A stretch of DNA of 64,000 bases from Megascapheus bottae. Lineage: Eukaryota; Chordata; Mammalia; Rodentia; Geomyidae. Numbering within the stretch: position 1 is the stretch's first letter; each line of letters begins with the position of its first letter. This document shows, piece by piece, positions 1 to 11,293 of the stretch. Both the position numbers and the translations under genes were made by a program. Location: NCBI GenBank assembly GCA_024803745.1, contig JANJXV010000004.1, positions 46,618,358-46,682,357 of the forward strand. Reading direction: 5' to 3'. Under the pieces are notes generated by a model. That model searched no databases. It was not told the DNA's origin and was given only the letters and a program-made list of their open reading frames with translations.

Positions 1-696
1 CAACCAGGTATTCACAGAAGAAATGTGTGAATTATCTTGCTTCCTCTCTGTTCTTCATTCTTTCTTTCCTACCCAAGTGGTTATTAAGTTCTGTCAGTGC
101 ACCTTGCAAGCTTCCCTCCAATCTTTCTGTTTTTTTTTTCAGGTGCCATGTTCCACCTCCTCATTATTCTCTTACTTGCTTTTGGGCTGTCTTCTGCCGG
201 GGCTGCTCACTTCTAATCATCCTCTCTTGCCTTAGCGATTTTCAAACTTCATCCTTTCTCTTATTACTTTTCTTTCTAGAATTATGCAGTGGTCAAATTA
301 TACAGGTCACATTATCGTATTATTCACAGACCTAATGAAGCATCTATTGTTTAGCTCTATATTTGTCTAGATTTACCTAGTATCATTTGTTTACATTTCA
401 GGTTCTAAATGAAGTAAAGCACTTATAGTTGACTCCTTTCCCTTCTCCTTTTTGCTCTTTTTTCCATAGGGGGTTGATTTTAGCCTTCTCCTGACCTTAA
501 GTACTACCTTTATTTTATATTGATAATTATTGGAGCTGTAACTCCTCTCCAGAAAGTGTCTCTAACTTTAGAATGTTAGCATAGTTCAACAAAGTCACAT
601 ATACTTTCTCCCTATAGATCTCCCTTCCTCTCCATTCTTTCCTCACTCCCCCTTGCCCCTCTCCTCCCTTCTCCTCCTCCTCTCTCTCTCTCTCTC
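1..696. other. unique AT-rich sequence, no gene seen
   Basis: No recognisable gene or repeat. The open frames near the left edge have no recognisable domain. A CT-rich stretch at about 610-700 leads into the T-rich head of the SINE that follows. Confidence 0.5.
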
Positions 697-890
697 TTTT
701 TTTTGCCATTCCAAGGCTTGAGCTCAGGGCCTAAGCACTGTCCTTGGACTTTCTCAAGGCTAGAGCTCTCTACCGCTTGAGCCTCAGCACCACTTCCGGC
801 TTTTTTCTATGTATGTGGTACTGAGGAATCGAACCCAGGTCTTTGTGCATGCTAGGCAAGCACTCTACCACTAGGCCAAACTCTCAGCCC
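697..890 (-). mobile_element. IDL-Geo-like dimeric SINE
   Basis: Full-length copy on the minus strand. Reading + strand, the T-run (the element's A-tail) is followed by the right ID-like half (ccactgagcc-type block, here 'cttgagcctcagcacca') and then the left tRNA-Ala-like half ending 'accactaggccaaactctcagcc'. The left half carries the reverse complement of a B-box-like tRNA motif (positions about 826-836). It lies directly against a (TC)n run at 680-697. Likely transcribed by RNA polymerase III when active and mobilised by L1. Confidence 0.88.
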
Positions 891-1622
891 TTCTCCTCTC
901 TTTTTCTTCCCTCCCTTCCCCCTTTTTCCTTTTTTTTCTTTTCATTTCCATTTTCATTCCTCCCTTTCTTTTCTCAGGCTTCATACTTCCTAAGCAAATG
1001 CTCTACTACTTGAGCCATGCCTGAGATTATTAGTTTGTTTTTCAGATAGGGTTTCAGGCTAACTTTGCAGAAGTTTGCCTCAAACAGCAGTTTTCTGTGG
1101 CCCCCTCACTCATTTTAAAGAACTGTACAGGATTTCCTCTTTCAGTCTCTTTGTTCCAATACGATAATTATGATCCTATTAAAATATGTCTGATCATTGT
1201 TTTTCCTCAATCCTCTAGTGGTTCCAAATTTTATTCTGTAAAAGTTGAAACTTGTTTCAAATGCTTTTCATTTTCTGTGAGTTGTTTTCTTTCCTTATTC
1301 TTACTGAAAGGTTTATATGCTTTGGTTTCCACATTAATTAGAAGCATCTATTTCTTTGACTTGTAAATTTTTTATAACCCAAATCACTTATCCATTAGTT
1401 GTGTATTTTTTTTTTGTAAAACATTCTCCAGAGAAGATATGATTTAACCTTTAATGTGCTTGTGTGTGGCTAAATTATAAAACGTAGGGAATGAAGAATT
1501 GGATCATATATTTTTGTTTCTGTCTCACATCTTGGTCTACAGGATAAGATCCAGAAATGTTCATTTAAATTATTGATTATATTAACCCTACAAAATAAGT
1601 GGAGCTAAGCTAGAGGATTGTG
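891..1622. other. mostly unique sequence with a possible old SINE fragment
   Basis: A pyrimidine-rich stretch at 893-960 is followed at about 985-1080 by 'ctctactacttgagcca', which resembles a decayed minus-strand ID-type half. The rest is AT-rich with no gene. The 89-residue open frame at 1097-1366 shows no motif and is probably chance. Confidence 0.4.
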
Positions 1623-1625
1623 AGA

Positions 1626-1772
1626 ATATATATAAACATATATACATATGTACATATATGTATATATTTGTTTATGTGTGTGTATATCTTCACATATATG
1701 TGTATCAATGTGTATATACATATATGTGTGTATATAAATATGCATGTATACATATATATGATGTATATATAT
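1626..1772. repeat. TA/TG-rich simple repeat
   Basis: About 150 bp of alternating purine-pyrimidine sequence (atatac, tgtgta and similar). It creates spurious short open frames on both strands. Confidence 0.9.
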
Positions 1773-2308
1773 TTCTGGCAGAAGCATTCATTTTGGTGTA
1801 CAGTGTTTCTATGTCTTGCTAATCTATGAAGAAGAAATAATTCAATGCATACTTTATAAACAAAAACTGCTAACTGACCTGGAGGAACCAAGGGTCAAAT
1901 CTATCTCTTCTGTCAGAGCCCCTGGAACTATTCTGATTCGTGTCCATAAAAATTTCATATCTCCTTGAGATTAGATGATAGTCTACTTAGATACATCAGT
2001 CCTCAAGAGCTTACTTTTGCTTCTTAACCTTTTAGATCTATAGATTTCTGGAAGATTTTGTAAGAACTGTGGCTCTTTTTCTCTGCAAAGGCTTGTACAC
2101 AGTACCACTTGATATTTCTATAATTCATGGGCTCAAGATACTAAAATTATACCCATGCATTTTTTGGGGGGGAGGGGAATTCCATAGAGTCTCTGTTAGT
2201 TACTATGGAACCTGTGGGTTAGAATATATCATTGTCTGATGATTCTACATGATTGCATGGGTTTATGTAAAGTATATACTATATTTCTTTGTGCCTCAAT
2301 TTTCATCA

Positions 2309-2310
<2 letters not shown>
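1773..2310. other. unique sequence
   Basis: No gene, SINE or L1 similarity recognised. A short G-run (tggggggg) occurs near 2165. Confidence 0.4.
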
Positions 2311-2368
<58 letters not shown>

Positions 2369-2375
2369 AGAGAGA
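2311..2375. repeat. compound (GT)n(GA)n microsatellite
   Basis: About 18 GT units run directly into about 14 mostly perfect GA units. Confidence 0.97.
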
Positions 2376-3294
2376 CATCCCAATACCAATTTAGTCACAG
2401 CAGGTGGGCTGCATGATCCCTTGGGCACTAGTGAATTGAGAGATTAATTTCATCCTAGAGAAGATCGAGTTAGCAATAAAGAAGTGGTGTTTCACATAAT
2501 GGAAACTCACCTTAATATACAGACATGGTAAAACGAACCCAGTTCATGGAAATGCAACAGAGATCACAAAAAGAGAGAATTAGCTTATCTGGGTAAATGC
2601 TTCATGTGAAAGTAAATATCAGTTCTTCAATCCGGCTAGTTTCTTCTCTGGTTTTCTTGATCTGTAAAACAGCTTTTAGCATCAATTTCTCTTTATCCTA
2701 TGATTAATTAAGCAATCATGTCCTTTAAAGATTTATTTCTTTTTTGTAAAAACTGATGGCATGTTTTTAATGAAATTGTAAAAGCCGATCAATGTTCTCT
2801 AGTCTTACATGGGACGAATACAGTATTGTATACATAGCAATGACTTTAAAAGGAAAAAAGAAAAACTATAGTCCATGTTTTCTCCCCCCACCAACAAAAA
2901 TAAGCAGCATTTAAAAAAGCATTAAGGAAACAAGATCATCCCCAGTTTAAAAATGGCTTCTCTAATGCTCATCTCATCTCAAGGGTGGAGAAATGGCCCC
3001 AGACTAACTTCCTCTTTCAAGGGTGATTTCTTGTTCTCTTGCATAATGTTCCCAAAATCCAAGTTGGGAGATTTGACTTACTCATTGCAAAAAGGACCTC
3101 CCTACACTATTCTCAAAGTCTGTAAACCGTGATGTTGCTTGTGTCTCTTGTGAATCTTAGAAGAAATTTGAACTCATTACAGTACATTATACTTATATCT
3201 TATCTCCATCCTGTTCTTTCTCCTGCTGTCTTACCCTTGACTAACACATACTGAGCACTTAACAAGGAATCTGGCAGTACTTTGTTTTGTTTTC
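2376..3294. other. unique sequence
   Basis: AT-rich, with no gene or identifiable repeat. Confidence 0.4.
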
Positions 3295-4870
3295 CTTTAG
3301 TTTCAATGAAGGTATAGTTGACAAATAAAAAATGCTTATGTTTAAGGTTCAAAATATGATGATTTAATATTCATATATATTGAGAAATTACTGCCACAAT
3401 TAAGCTAATTAACACATCTATCACCTGGTAACAGTTACCATTGTTTTTCTATGTATGATGAGAGAACTTAGCAAGTCCCTTGGGAAATTTCAAAATACAG
3501 AATTCAGCATTGTTAAATATAGTCACTCTGCTGCACCTTCAATGCCTATAATTTATTTATTTTTCATCTAGTGGTACCCTTGGACTATCTTCCCACAGGC
3601 ACAAAAATACCCCCACACCCAAAACAAAACAAAACAAAAAAATCCACCCCTAAACCCCAACAACACATCTATTCTAGTAAAGGAAGGGAAGATACTGTTC
3701 AAAAAAATTGTACTCATTTCTGACTCATGTAACTGTAACCACTTTATATATCACCTCTACAATAAGAATACAAATTTTTAAAATAATCTCTCTTCTATGT
3801 GTTAAATGTTTTTAGATTTCACATGAGATCACACAGTGTATATCTTATTCTTGGTATCTGGTTTTAATCACATGGTATAACCTCCTCTGGTTATGATATA
3901 TAAATATATGTCATATAAAATATTTGTCATAGTTTATATGATTTTACTATTCAGAATAGGTTTCTTATGTATTTTGCTTATTAGGCTTTAATAAGATATA
4001 AATATCTTCTCCCATTTGTAGGTTGCATTTTTATTTTCTTGACTGCTTTCTTTACTATTAGTATGATTTTTTATTTTACTTTCTTTTTACTTTTGGACTC
4101 ATACACAAAAATTACTAGCAAGATCAGTGTACAAGCATCGTTTTCCTATGATTTCTTATAGGATTTTTGTATGTTCACGTCTTACATTTAATTCTTGAAT
4201 ACATGTTAAGGTAACTCTTAGATACAGTATAAGATAAGAGTTTTATTTTATTCTTTTGCAAGTAGATAATTTTGGTGCCTTACTAAAGATGTATTGACTA
4301 TATATGTATAGGTTTATTTCTGAGCTAATGGTTATGTTCTGCGTATCTGTTTTTATGCCCACACCATTCTGCTTTGATTTCTACTTCTCTGTAACATAGT
4401 CTGAAATATGACATCTCTTACCTTTTCCTATTATTTAGGACTGTTTTGCCTACTCAGGGTCTTTTGCTTATTAGATTTCAGAATTATTTTTCCAGTCATT
4501 GTGAAAAATTACATAGGAACCTTGTTAGAACTTGCAGTGAATCTGTAGACCTTTTGGGGGTAGATAACATTTTTACAAAATTAGTTCTTCAAATCAATAA
4601 ACATGGCATTTATTTGTCATGCTGAACAACTTTCATTAATGCCTCAAATTTTCAATGTGAAGATTTTCACCTTCTTATGTATTTTTATTCCTACCTTATT
4701 TTATTGATATTATATGTGGAATAATATTAAAATTTATTTGCATACACATTGTGAATACATAGAAAAGGGAATTTTTTGTATTTTAATCCATTTTTCTTCA
4801 ATCTAACCATGTTTGGCAAAATTTTTAAGGTTTTCTTTATATAAAGTAATGCAATATAATTTGTCATGAT
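3295..4870 (-). mobile_element. ancient mammalian L1 fragment (3' UTR into ORF2)
   Basis: Reading + strand, the order matches the reverse complement of an old mammal-wide L1. It starts with 3' UTR sequence ('aagctaattaacacatctatcacct', about 3401-3425). It then passes into ORF2-derived sequence, with recognisable stretches at about 3998-4030 ('atcttctcccatttgtaggttg'), 4125-4260 and 4440-4620. It is heavily decayed, with many indels and no open frame. The L1M-type assignment is from memory of the family and was not aligned. Confidence 0.7.
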
Positions 4871-6072
4871 TAAACCTGTTACTGGAGCTTTCTATTGAAT
4901 ATTTCTATTTTGCAGTAATAGTCATCAGTTGCAGGATTTCTGTTTGATTTATTTTATGTTTTCTGTTTCTCTATTACACTTCTTTCATTCATGCATCATT
5001 TTCTGATCTTGCTTAGTTATTGAATGGAATCCTTCAGCATAAGATGATTATTTTGACTCTTTGTAAGAAAAAATACACTTTTCCACTTCCTTGGGATTAG
5101 TTATTCCATTTGTCCATTTGCTTTGTTACAGGCATGCTTGATCTTCAAAACTTATCTACTTTTATGTTGGTATGTTTGCATTTATAGTCCTAAACAACTT
5201 TTTTAGTCTTTGCCAATTGATTTTTGAGAGGTAATAACTTCTTCTGTTTGAGCACTGGGCTGGTTGGAAGGATGATGGAGTAGGGTTATAGCTGAGTCAA
5301 GTGTCTGTTGCTTAGTCTGAAGTGATTGTCCACTTTTGTAGGGTTATTCTCAGGAGTTTGGGTAGTTGTGAATTCTGCCTACAACAACTGTAACAAGGTC
5401 TAGGATCCTCATCCTATTTGATGCTGGTAGACAATCTGTTTCAGTGTCTTCAGCTGGTTGCCCTTAAGGTAGATCTGTTATTAAATGTGTTTAGCAGTGT
5501 GTCTCTCATAAGGTATTTGGGAGGGTTTCAGCGGTTCACTGAGCCAGTCCCTGAATTGTCCAACCTGGGGCTGAGAGGATCTAGAACTGAGTCACAGGTC
5601 TATCTTAGGATCTGCAGTCGAAACAAGTTCAGAGCATTTGACTTCATGGGAATTGATGGGTAGGTTTTCTGCCAAGCTCCAGGGTGTGTAGAACCTTTTT
5701 CTCTCATGAAGATGAGCAGAGCTGTAGTCACAAGGTATTCATAGTTAGATGAGTTTGGCAGTGCCCCTTGTGAGAATACAGAGAAGTATACCTCCTTCTG
5801 GACTCCTGAAGAATCAGTACTACTCTAAAGGTAAAGCCAAGGCAGATTAAAGGCACTTAAGGCCAATATCTAGAACCAAGTTGACAGGCCAGTTGCTTGT
5901 GGCCTATGTAAGAAGTCATGATTTCTTCTTTGGCAGGTGGTGCTAGTGGAACAAAATAAAGTTGATAAAACTGCATTTGAGTCCACAGGAAGATAGTGGT
6001 ATTTCCAGAACTAGAGTCACAGTTTTGTTGTTTACTAACTGGGCACAAGCTAGGTTTTAAAAAATGATCCAT
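4871..6072 (-). repeat. degenerate sequence, possibly more of the old L1
   Basis: Continues directly from the antisense L1. It has higher GC and phrases such as 'gggctgagaggatctagaac' that resemble reverse-strand 5' UTR sequence of ancient L1s. The 81-residue frame at 5418-5663 has no recognisable domain. The assignment is weak; this could be unrelated unique DNA. Confidence 0.3.
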
Positions 6073-6355
6073 TCCTTGAACTCCACAAAACTTTTGTCAC
6101 TTCCCATCTGAATCTGAAAATTCCCCAAAAGAGCCAGTTCTGTAATCTGAACTGAGAGCTGAATGATCATGATTGGAAGCTATCCCAGGCAGAAAATTCA
6201 GAGAGACATCTCAAAAAATAATCATTTTTTAAAAAAAGAGTAGTATTATTGGAGACATGATTCATGTGATAGAGGGTCAACTATGCAAACTAGCCAGCCA
6301 GTTATCTGATGAAGGATGTGGCCCAAAATCCAAACCCCAGTACTGTCAAAAAAAA

Positions 6356-6546
6356 ATCAGACAGGAATTTGGCCTAGCGGTAGAGTGCTTACTTAGCATG
6401 CACGAAGACCTAGGTTTAATTCCTGGGTACCATATATACAGAGAAAGCAGGAAGTGGTTCTGTGGCTCAAGTGGTAGAGTGCTAGCCCTGAGAAAGCTCA
6501 AGGACAGTGCTCAAGCTCTGAGTTTAAGCCCTAGCACTGGAAAAAA
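6356..6546 (+). mobile_element. IDL-Geo-like dimeric SINE
   Basis: Sense copy. The left tRNA-like half has an A-box-like 'tagcggtagagtg' and a B-box-like 'ggtttaattcc'. The right half starts at 'gtggctcaagtggtagagtgctagcc' and ends 'agccctagcactgg', followed by an A-run. The ends are decayed and no clear TSD is seen. Confidence 0.88.
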
Positions 6547-6550
6547 ATCC

Positions 6551-7443
6551 CAGAGAGATAGATTTTTTTCTGAAAGTAGCTGCTAAATTCTTGTTTCACT
6601 GGGGATTCTTTAGTGAACATTTTCTTTCATTCTCTTGCTGATACCTCCTCTCTACTATTTTTTAAAAATCATTAAATAATTATTATAATCTTATAAAGCA
6701 GCCATTATTAGTAATGTTGCTAGACATGAAGAAATGGGTAGTGAAGAATTTAAGTATTTTTCCCCTAGATTTCAGAATACTGAAGTATATGGACTTAAGG
6801 AAAGTTAAGGAGCAGTTAACCAGCAAACCAAATCAGGATGATGCCATGAGAGAGAAATGTTACATAGAATTAAAAATACCTGTGAACCTAGGGTGAAATG
6901 TGGTTCCAGTGGAAGGAAATCTTATGAATAGAAGAACAGAAACCTGTACTGATCTCAGTCTAGAAACTGCTAGAACACGCCTATGTAAGAAAACTAGTGT
7001 TATAGTTTCTCTCCTGTAGGTATAAAATACTGAGTAGTTCATAACTCCCCATTTTTCTACTATTGACAGATAAACTGAGATATGCCTGGGAGACATTGGC
7101 CAGAGTAATTCTGTTATTGGCCCATGTTTTATTTCTACTCCATAGAGTTTCCTTATATGTCGACAAATGCATATTCTTTTGAATTTCTGCTGTTCTTTGG
7201 TTCTGTCTTGTTAGACGGGCCATATTACTTTTCACCATATTAATCCTGCTTCTGACAAGATTGCTTAATTGTTTCATATGCTCTTAATGATGGGTTAGCT
7301 CTCCCATAGACTGGGAATTTGAATTCCTGTACAGAGAGCTACGATTCAGTACCTGTCTGCCTCTACAGCGTTGAAAAACATTTTATAATTTTATTATCTA
7401 GGTAATGATCCCTGTTCTAATCTCTAAGGATATAGCAATGAAC
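6551..7443. other. unique sequence
   Basis: No gene found. Open frames of 60-98 residues on both strands overlap each other and show no motif. Confidence 0.4.
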
Positions 7444-7738
7444 AAAACAGCATTGTTGCTGGGCATGGTGCCTCACAACTGTAATCTTAGCTATTCAGAA
7501 GGCTGAGATCTGAGAATCCTGGTTCAAAGCCAGCCTTGGCACAAAAGTCCATGAGTCTCTTATCTCCAGTTAACCACCAGAAAACCAGAAGTAGTGCTGT
7601 GGCTCAACGTGGGAGAGCACTAGCCTTGAGCTGAATTGTGGAGGCATAGCGCCCGGGCCCAGAATTCAAGCCCTACAACTGACCAACACAAATACAAGCA
7701 AACAACAACAAAAATAAAATTAAATAAAACAGCATTGT
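7444..7738 (+). mobile_element. B1-like/ID dimeric SINE with TSD
   Basis: The body (7457-7725) starts 'gctgggcatggtgcctcaca', a 7SL/B1-type start with A-box, and contains 'ggctgagatctgag'. It continues into the ID-like right half ('gctgtggctcaa') and an A-rich tail. It is flanked by a perfect 13-bp duplication, aaaacagcattgt, at 7444-7456 and 7726-7738, as expected for L1-mediated insertion. Confidence 0.92.
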
Positions 7739-7748
7739 CCCATCTCTT

Positions 7749-7817
7749 GAAAAATGTATGTGTGTATATATATATATATACACATACATATATATATATA
7801 TATATACATACACACAC
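7749..7817. repeat. TA/CA/TG simple repeat
   Basis: About 70 bp of (TA)n mixed with CA and TG, just after the preceding SINE. Confidence 0.92.
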
Positions 7818-8607
7818 AATCACAGATCAATGGGAAAACAAAAACCAAGTACTCACTCTATCTAGACTAAACATTCTTTGTACATTTAAGAAGCAACATC
7901 AATTCATAAAGCTGTTGTGTCCTTTGTAGGCTTCATTGCTTAAGTTAAAAATTGTAGTAGCATTCTGTACTATGGCAACAGGAACAAAAAGAAGCGATTG
8001 TGTTAGTTCTCTCGCAGGGCATCCTTCCTAGGATTGGATGTATAAATAACCTACCTACTCAGCAGATACATTTATAATGTGTCTTGTCCCCATATGGCCC
8101 AAATGTAACCCAGTCTTGAGTCTCTAGAGCTCAGGGGAGTTCAAGGGGCTAATAGGCAATCCCAGTTGAACCTTGGCCGAACTTCCTACCAAACCTCAGG
8201 GGTTACTGGATTTGTAATGCAACCCTAAAGCTATTTATGAATCAGCTACAGTGGAAGTGCTCGCCTGTGGCATCTTGCCAAGTCCCTATTAGAAGTCTCT
8301 TAGAAGAGCATGACAACAAATACTGCAAAAGCTGCCAGAGGACAATGATGCTCTGCCATCGGAGGCATCTACACATGGAGTATATACTTTGCTTTCCCCA
8401 TTATAGATAAAAGTACAAATGCACCTAAATATAAACTGTCTAGCCAGTACCATCCACTGAATATGGCCTGCTAAGGCAGTGGCATGCTTGTAATATTTTC
8501 AGCACTTCCTTGGGATGTTGATTAAAAGCTCATAATTTGGTACAACTCTAGTATCCCAACCTTTTCCCATCACTGTATTTTTCAATTCATGCATTTTCTT
8601 TTCTTTT
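7818..8607. other. unique sequence
   Basis: No gene or repeat recognised. Confidence 0.4.
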
Positions 8608-8760
8608 AATATTTTGTTGTTGGGATAATGTACAGAGTGGCTATAGTTAAATTTGTCAGGTACTAGGTACATTACTTCTCACACATTGATACCCCTTCTC
8701 AGGTTTTTGTTCCCATTTCTTTCGCCCAATCACCTTGTTTTCTTAAACAGTTTAACCCTT
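8608..8760 (-). mobile_element. L1 3' end fragment
   Basis: The reverse complement reads as the local L1 3' UTR: a 'gaaggggtatcaatgtgtg'-like block, then 'gaagtaatgtacct', then 'tgtacattatcccaacaa'. This matches sense copies elsewhere in the window (for example 9700-9790 and 51400-51470). Severely 5'-truncated. Confidence 0.7.
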
Positions 8761-9507
8761 AAGTCAATAAGAAAGACTTATTTTCTGGAGCTGATATCAG
8801 CTTTTACATTTGGGATTAGCCAATCTTAAACAGCCCAAATCTAAGAATTTAGCACACTGGTAGAAGGCTGAGTGAAAAAAATAATAGAAAGAGAAAAAGG
8901 AAAATGATTCCCTTTAAATACTGATAGCATATGCATAGATGGGGATAAGATAATTGGAAGGAATGAACATGTGATGGAGAAGAACTCAAAGGAAACAGAA
9001 AAGCTTTGGGAAAAACATTCTTTACATCATTTAACCCTAATTTACACAAGACTGTAACTCATTATAAGTGGTTGGATTATTTAAGTGAAAAGCTATCTAA
9101 CAATTTCCCATTGCTATACAGAACATAGAAAGAAAATAAGACCCTCACTCAAACAATACACTGGCTACAAAGACATTACATAATGAAATAGATAATATTT
9201 AGGAGCAAAATATCCAACTATGATATTTTTCCCCACTTGTGTTATGAGGCCAATTTTAGGAATAAAACATTTTCTGCCCATTGTGGTCAATTTTAGATTT
9301 GAAATAGACTTACAAAAAAGTGATAAGGATAGACTACTTGGTACAAAAATATGAAGGAAAATGAGATTGGGGAGAATGATATTGGATGAAACTGAGAGGA
9401 CAGCTTGACATGTTTGAAAATTATTCGTAGTAAAGCTAAAAGTTGTAGGACAAATATGGGCATTTGTCAATGTACAAAGAACAGAAGTCAACACAGAATG
9501 GAAATAC
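8761..9507. other. unique sequence
   Basis: No gene recognised. The 109-residue minus-strand frame at 9165-9494 has no identifiable domain. Confidence 0.4.
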
Positions 9508-9812
9508 CTGTACTTCCATGTTTATTGTAGCACTACGGTATTTAGAACAGCCAACCTACAGGATTTGTCTAGTTGCCCAAAAATCAATGCATGGGGAAAA
9601 CGTAGCACTTAGCAAAAAAGGTAGATGAAATAAGGAAGGGAAGGGGGGGAAACAAGATGATTGGGAGGGATGGGGGGAGGGAAATGGGGACAAAACATGA
9701 GAAGGAGTATCAGTGTTTGAGAAGTAATGCACCTACTAACTGACGAACGTAACTGTAAGCCCTCTATACATTATCCTGACAATAAAATTTAAAAAATATA
9801 TGATCATGTCTA
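9508..9812 (+). mobile_element. 5'-truncated L1 (ORF2 end and 3' UTR)
   Basis: Begins with sequence like the end of ORF2 ('tgtttattgtagcactacgg'). It passes through the G-rich 3' UTR tract (about 9640-9690) into 'gaagtaatgcacc' and ends 'gacaataaaatttaaaaaa'. It represents an L1 3' UTR variant also seen at 19750 and 51400. Confidence 0.75.
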
Positions 9813-9827
9813 AAAAAAAGAGACATT

Positions 9828-10350
9828 AGATTATTGGTAATAAAATGGCTGAAATTGGAGAGTTTTTTGTTGAGCATAAAAGCTAGGCTTAGAAAGACTA
9901 ATACTGCATGGTTTTATTCATGTGTGGAATCTAGTTCTTAAAAAATATGATGCTGTTGGGGGAGGGAAATGGGTACCAAGACATGTGAAAGGGTATCAAT
10001 GTATGTGAATTAGTGTACCTTCTATCTGGCAAATATCGTGTAACCCTTTTACTAATTACAATTAAAAAAATAAAAAAAATATGATGCTGTTTTAAAAGTA
10101 GGGTTATTTGGGAGGGAACCAACCAACAGGAAAAAAAAAGAAGATTGTGATAGAGGTATGGGGATATGCTCAGTATGTATATATGCATATACATTTATAG
10201 ATACTGTATATATGCATATGTGTGATCATGAAAATAGCATAATAATTCCACTGAAGACTGTATAAAAGAGGAAGGGGAGTTAAAAAGTCTTTCTATGCAC
10301 AAATGTAAATATCACAGTGGAACTCATTAGAACAATTAGCTCATCTAATT
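9828..10350 (+). mobile_element. older L1 3' end, interrupted by a younger insertion
   Basis: 9828-9939 resembles the 3' end of ORF2 and start of the 3' UTR of an older rodent L1 ('aagactaatactgcatgg'). The match resumes after the young L1 at 9958-10073 and runs through 'atgaaaatagcataataatt' and 'aacaattagc' to an A-run at 10351. The strongly diverged sequence implies it is older than the two elements inside or against it. Confidence 0.55.
9958..10073 (+). mobile_element. very short L1 3'-end insertion with perfect TSD
   Basis: A 116-bp insertion contains only the last part of the L1 3' UTR. It starts in the G-rich tract (gggggagggaaatggg) and ends 'ttacaattaaaaaaat'. It is flanked by an 18-bp perfect duplication, aaaaaatatgatgctgtt, at 9940-9957 and 10074-10091. 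Confidence 0.95.
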
Positions 10351-10364
10351 AAAAAAAATCTTCA

Positions 10365-11280
10365 GATTATGGCAAATGAGGGAAACCATTGAGCCTATGT
10401 TCCTTTGAGTCTGGCTTACTTCACTTAATATGATTTTTTCTAAGTCTTTCCATTTCCTTACAAATGGAGAGATGTCATTCTTTCTGACAGCAGTATAGAA
10501 TTCCATTGTGTACAAATACCACAACTTGTTGATCCACTCATCAACTGAGGGATATCTAGGTTGGTTCCATATCTTTGCTATGGTGAATAGTGCTGCAATG
10601 AACATCGTTGTGCTAGTGGATTTAGTATGCCCTTGTTTCTGGACAGTTGGGTAAATGCCAAGTAGTGGAATTGCTGGGTCATAGGGAAGCTCTATGTTTA
10701 GTCTTTTGAGGAACTGCCATACTGCTTTCCATAGTGGCTGATTTGCAATAGAGCAAAACCTACATACATAAGGCCATACAGTATGACGCTAAATGAAAGG
10801 ACCTCTAGGATATAGAAACAAAAGCCATATAATGAGTGATTGTTGTCCTTAATGTACTATGTTATCTCTCATCTCTTTTGCTGTCCCTTGGTTATCTCAT
10901 ATTGTTACAGCATTTCACTTTTTATCTGATATATTGGATATATGCGTATTTGCTTATTTGAAATTGGATAGGAAAGAGGGGAAACAAGATGAGAGTGGGA
11001 GTGGGGGGAAGGGAAATGGGGACCAAGACATGAGAAAGGGTATCAATGTATGTGAAGTAATGCATCGTCCATCTGGCGAATGTAACCCTTCTATTAATTA
11101 CAATAAAAATATATGGGAAAAAAGAATATATCTTGGCCAATGCCATTCCTTCCATCATTCTCACCTCTATCTTTCCAAGGTTTTGATTAATAAACTCAAT
11201 ATTGATTTTAGTATCTTTTGAATATTATTCTTCGTATACCTGTAATTGGAAAATTCAAAATAAAACGAAAGTGACACCTT
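10365..11280 (+). mobile_element. 5'-inverted L1 with probable 3' transduction
   Basis: Two parts in opposite orientation. 10365-10740 is the reverse complement of the ORF2 C-terminal region: minus-strand reading gives ALFTIAKIWNQPRYPSVDEW and MEFYTAVRKNDISPFVRKWK. From 10745 the L1 continues in sense orientation through the 3' UTR to about 11126. About 154 bp of non-L1 sequence follow, with 'aaaataaaac' near 11258-11267, ending at 11280. The whole is flanked by aaaaaaatcttca (10352-10364 and 11281-11293). The left junction is exact: L1 sequence starts at the base after the duplication, and the site is a TT|AAAA-type L1 endonuclease target. The inversion fits twin priming. Confidence 0.8.
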
Positions 11281-11293
11281 AAAAAAATCTTCA

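Noticed and set aside
6356..6546. tRNA gene-like A and B boxes in this and the other IDL-Geo copies
   Set aside because: The boxes belong to tRNA-derived SINEs. The cloverleaf cannot be formed and A-tails and duplications show retroposition, so these are not tRNA genes.
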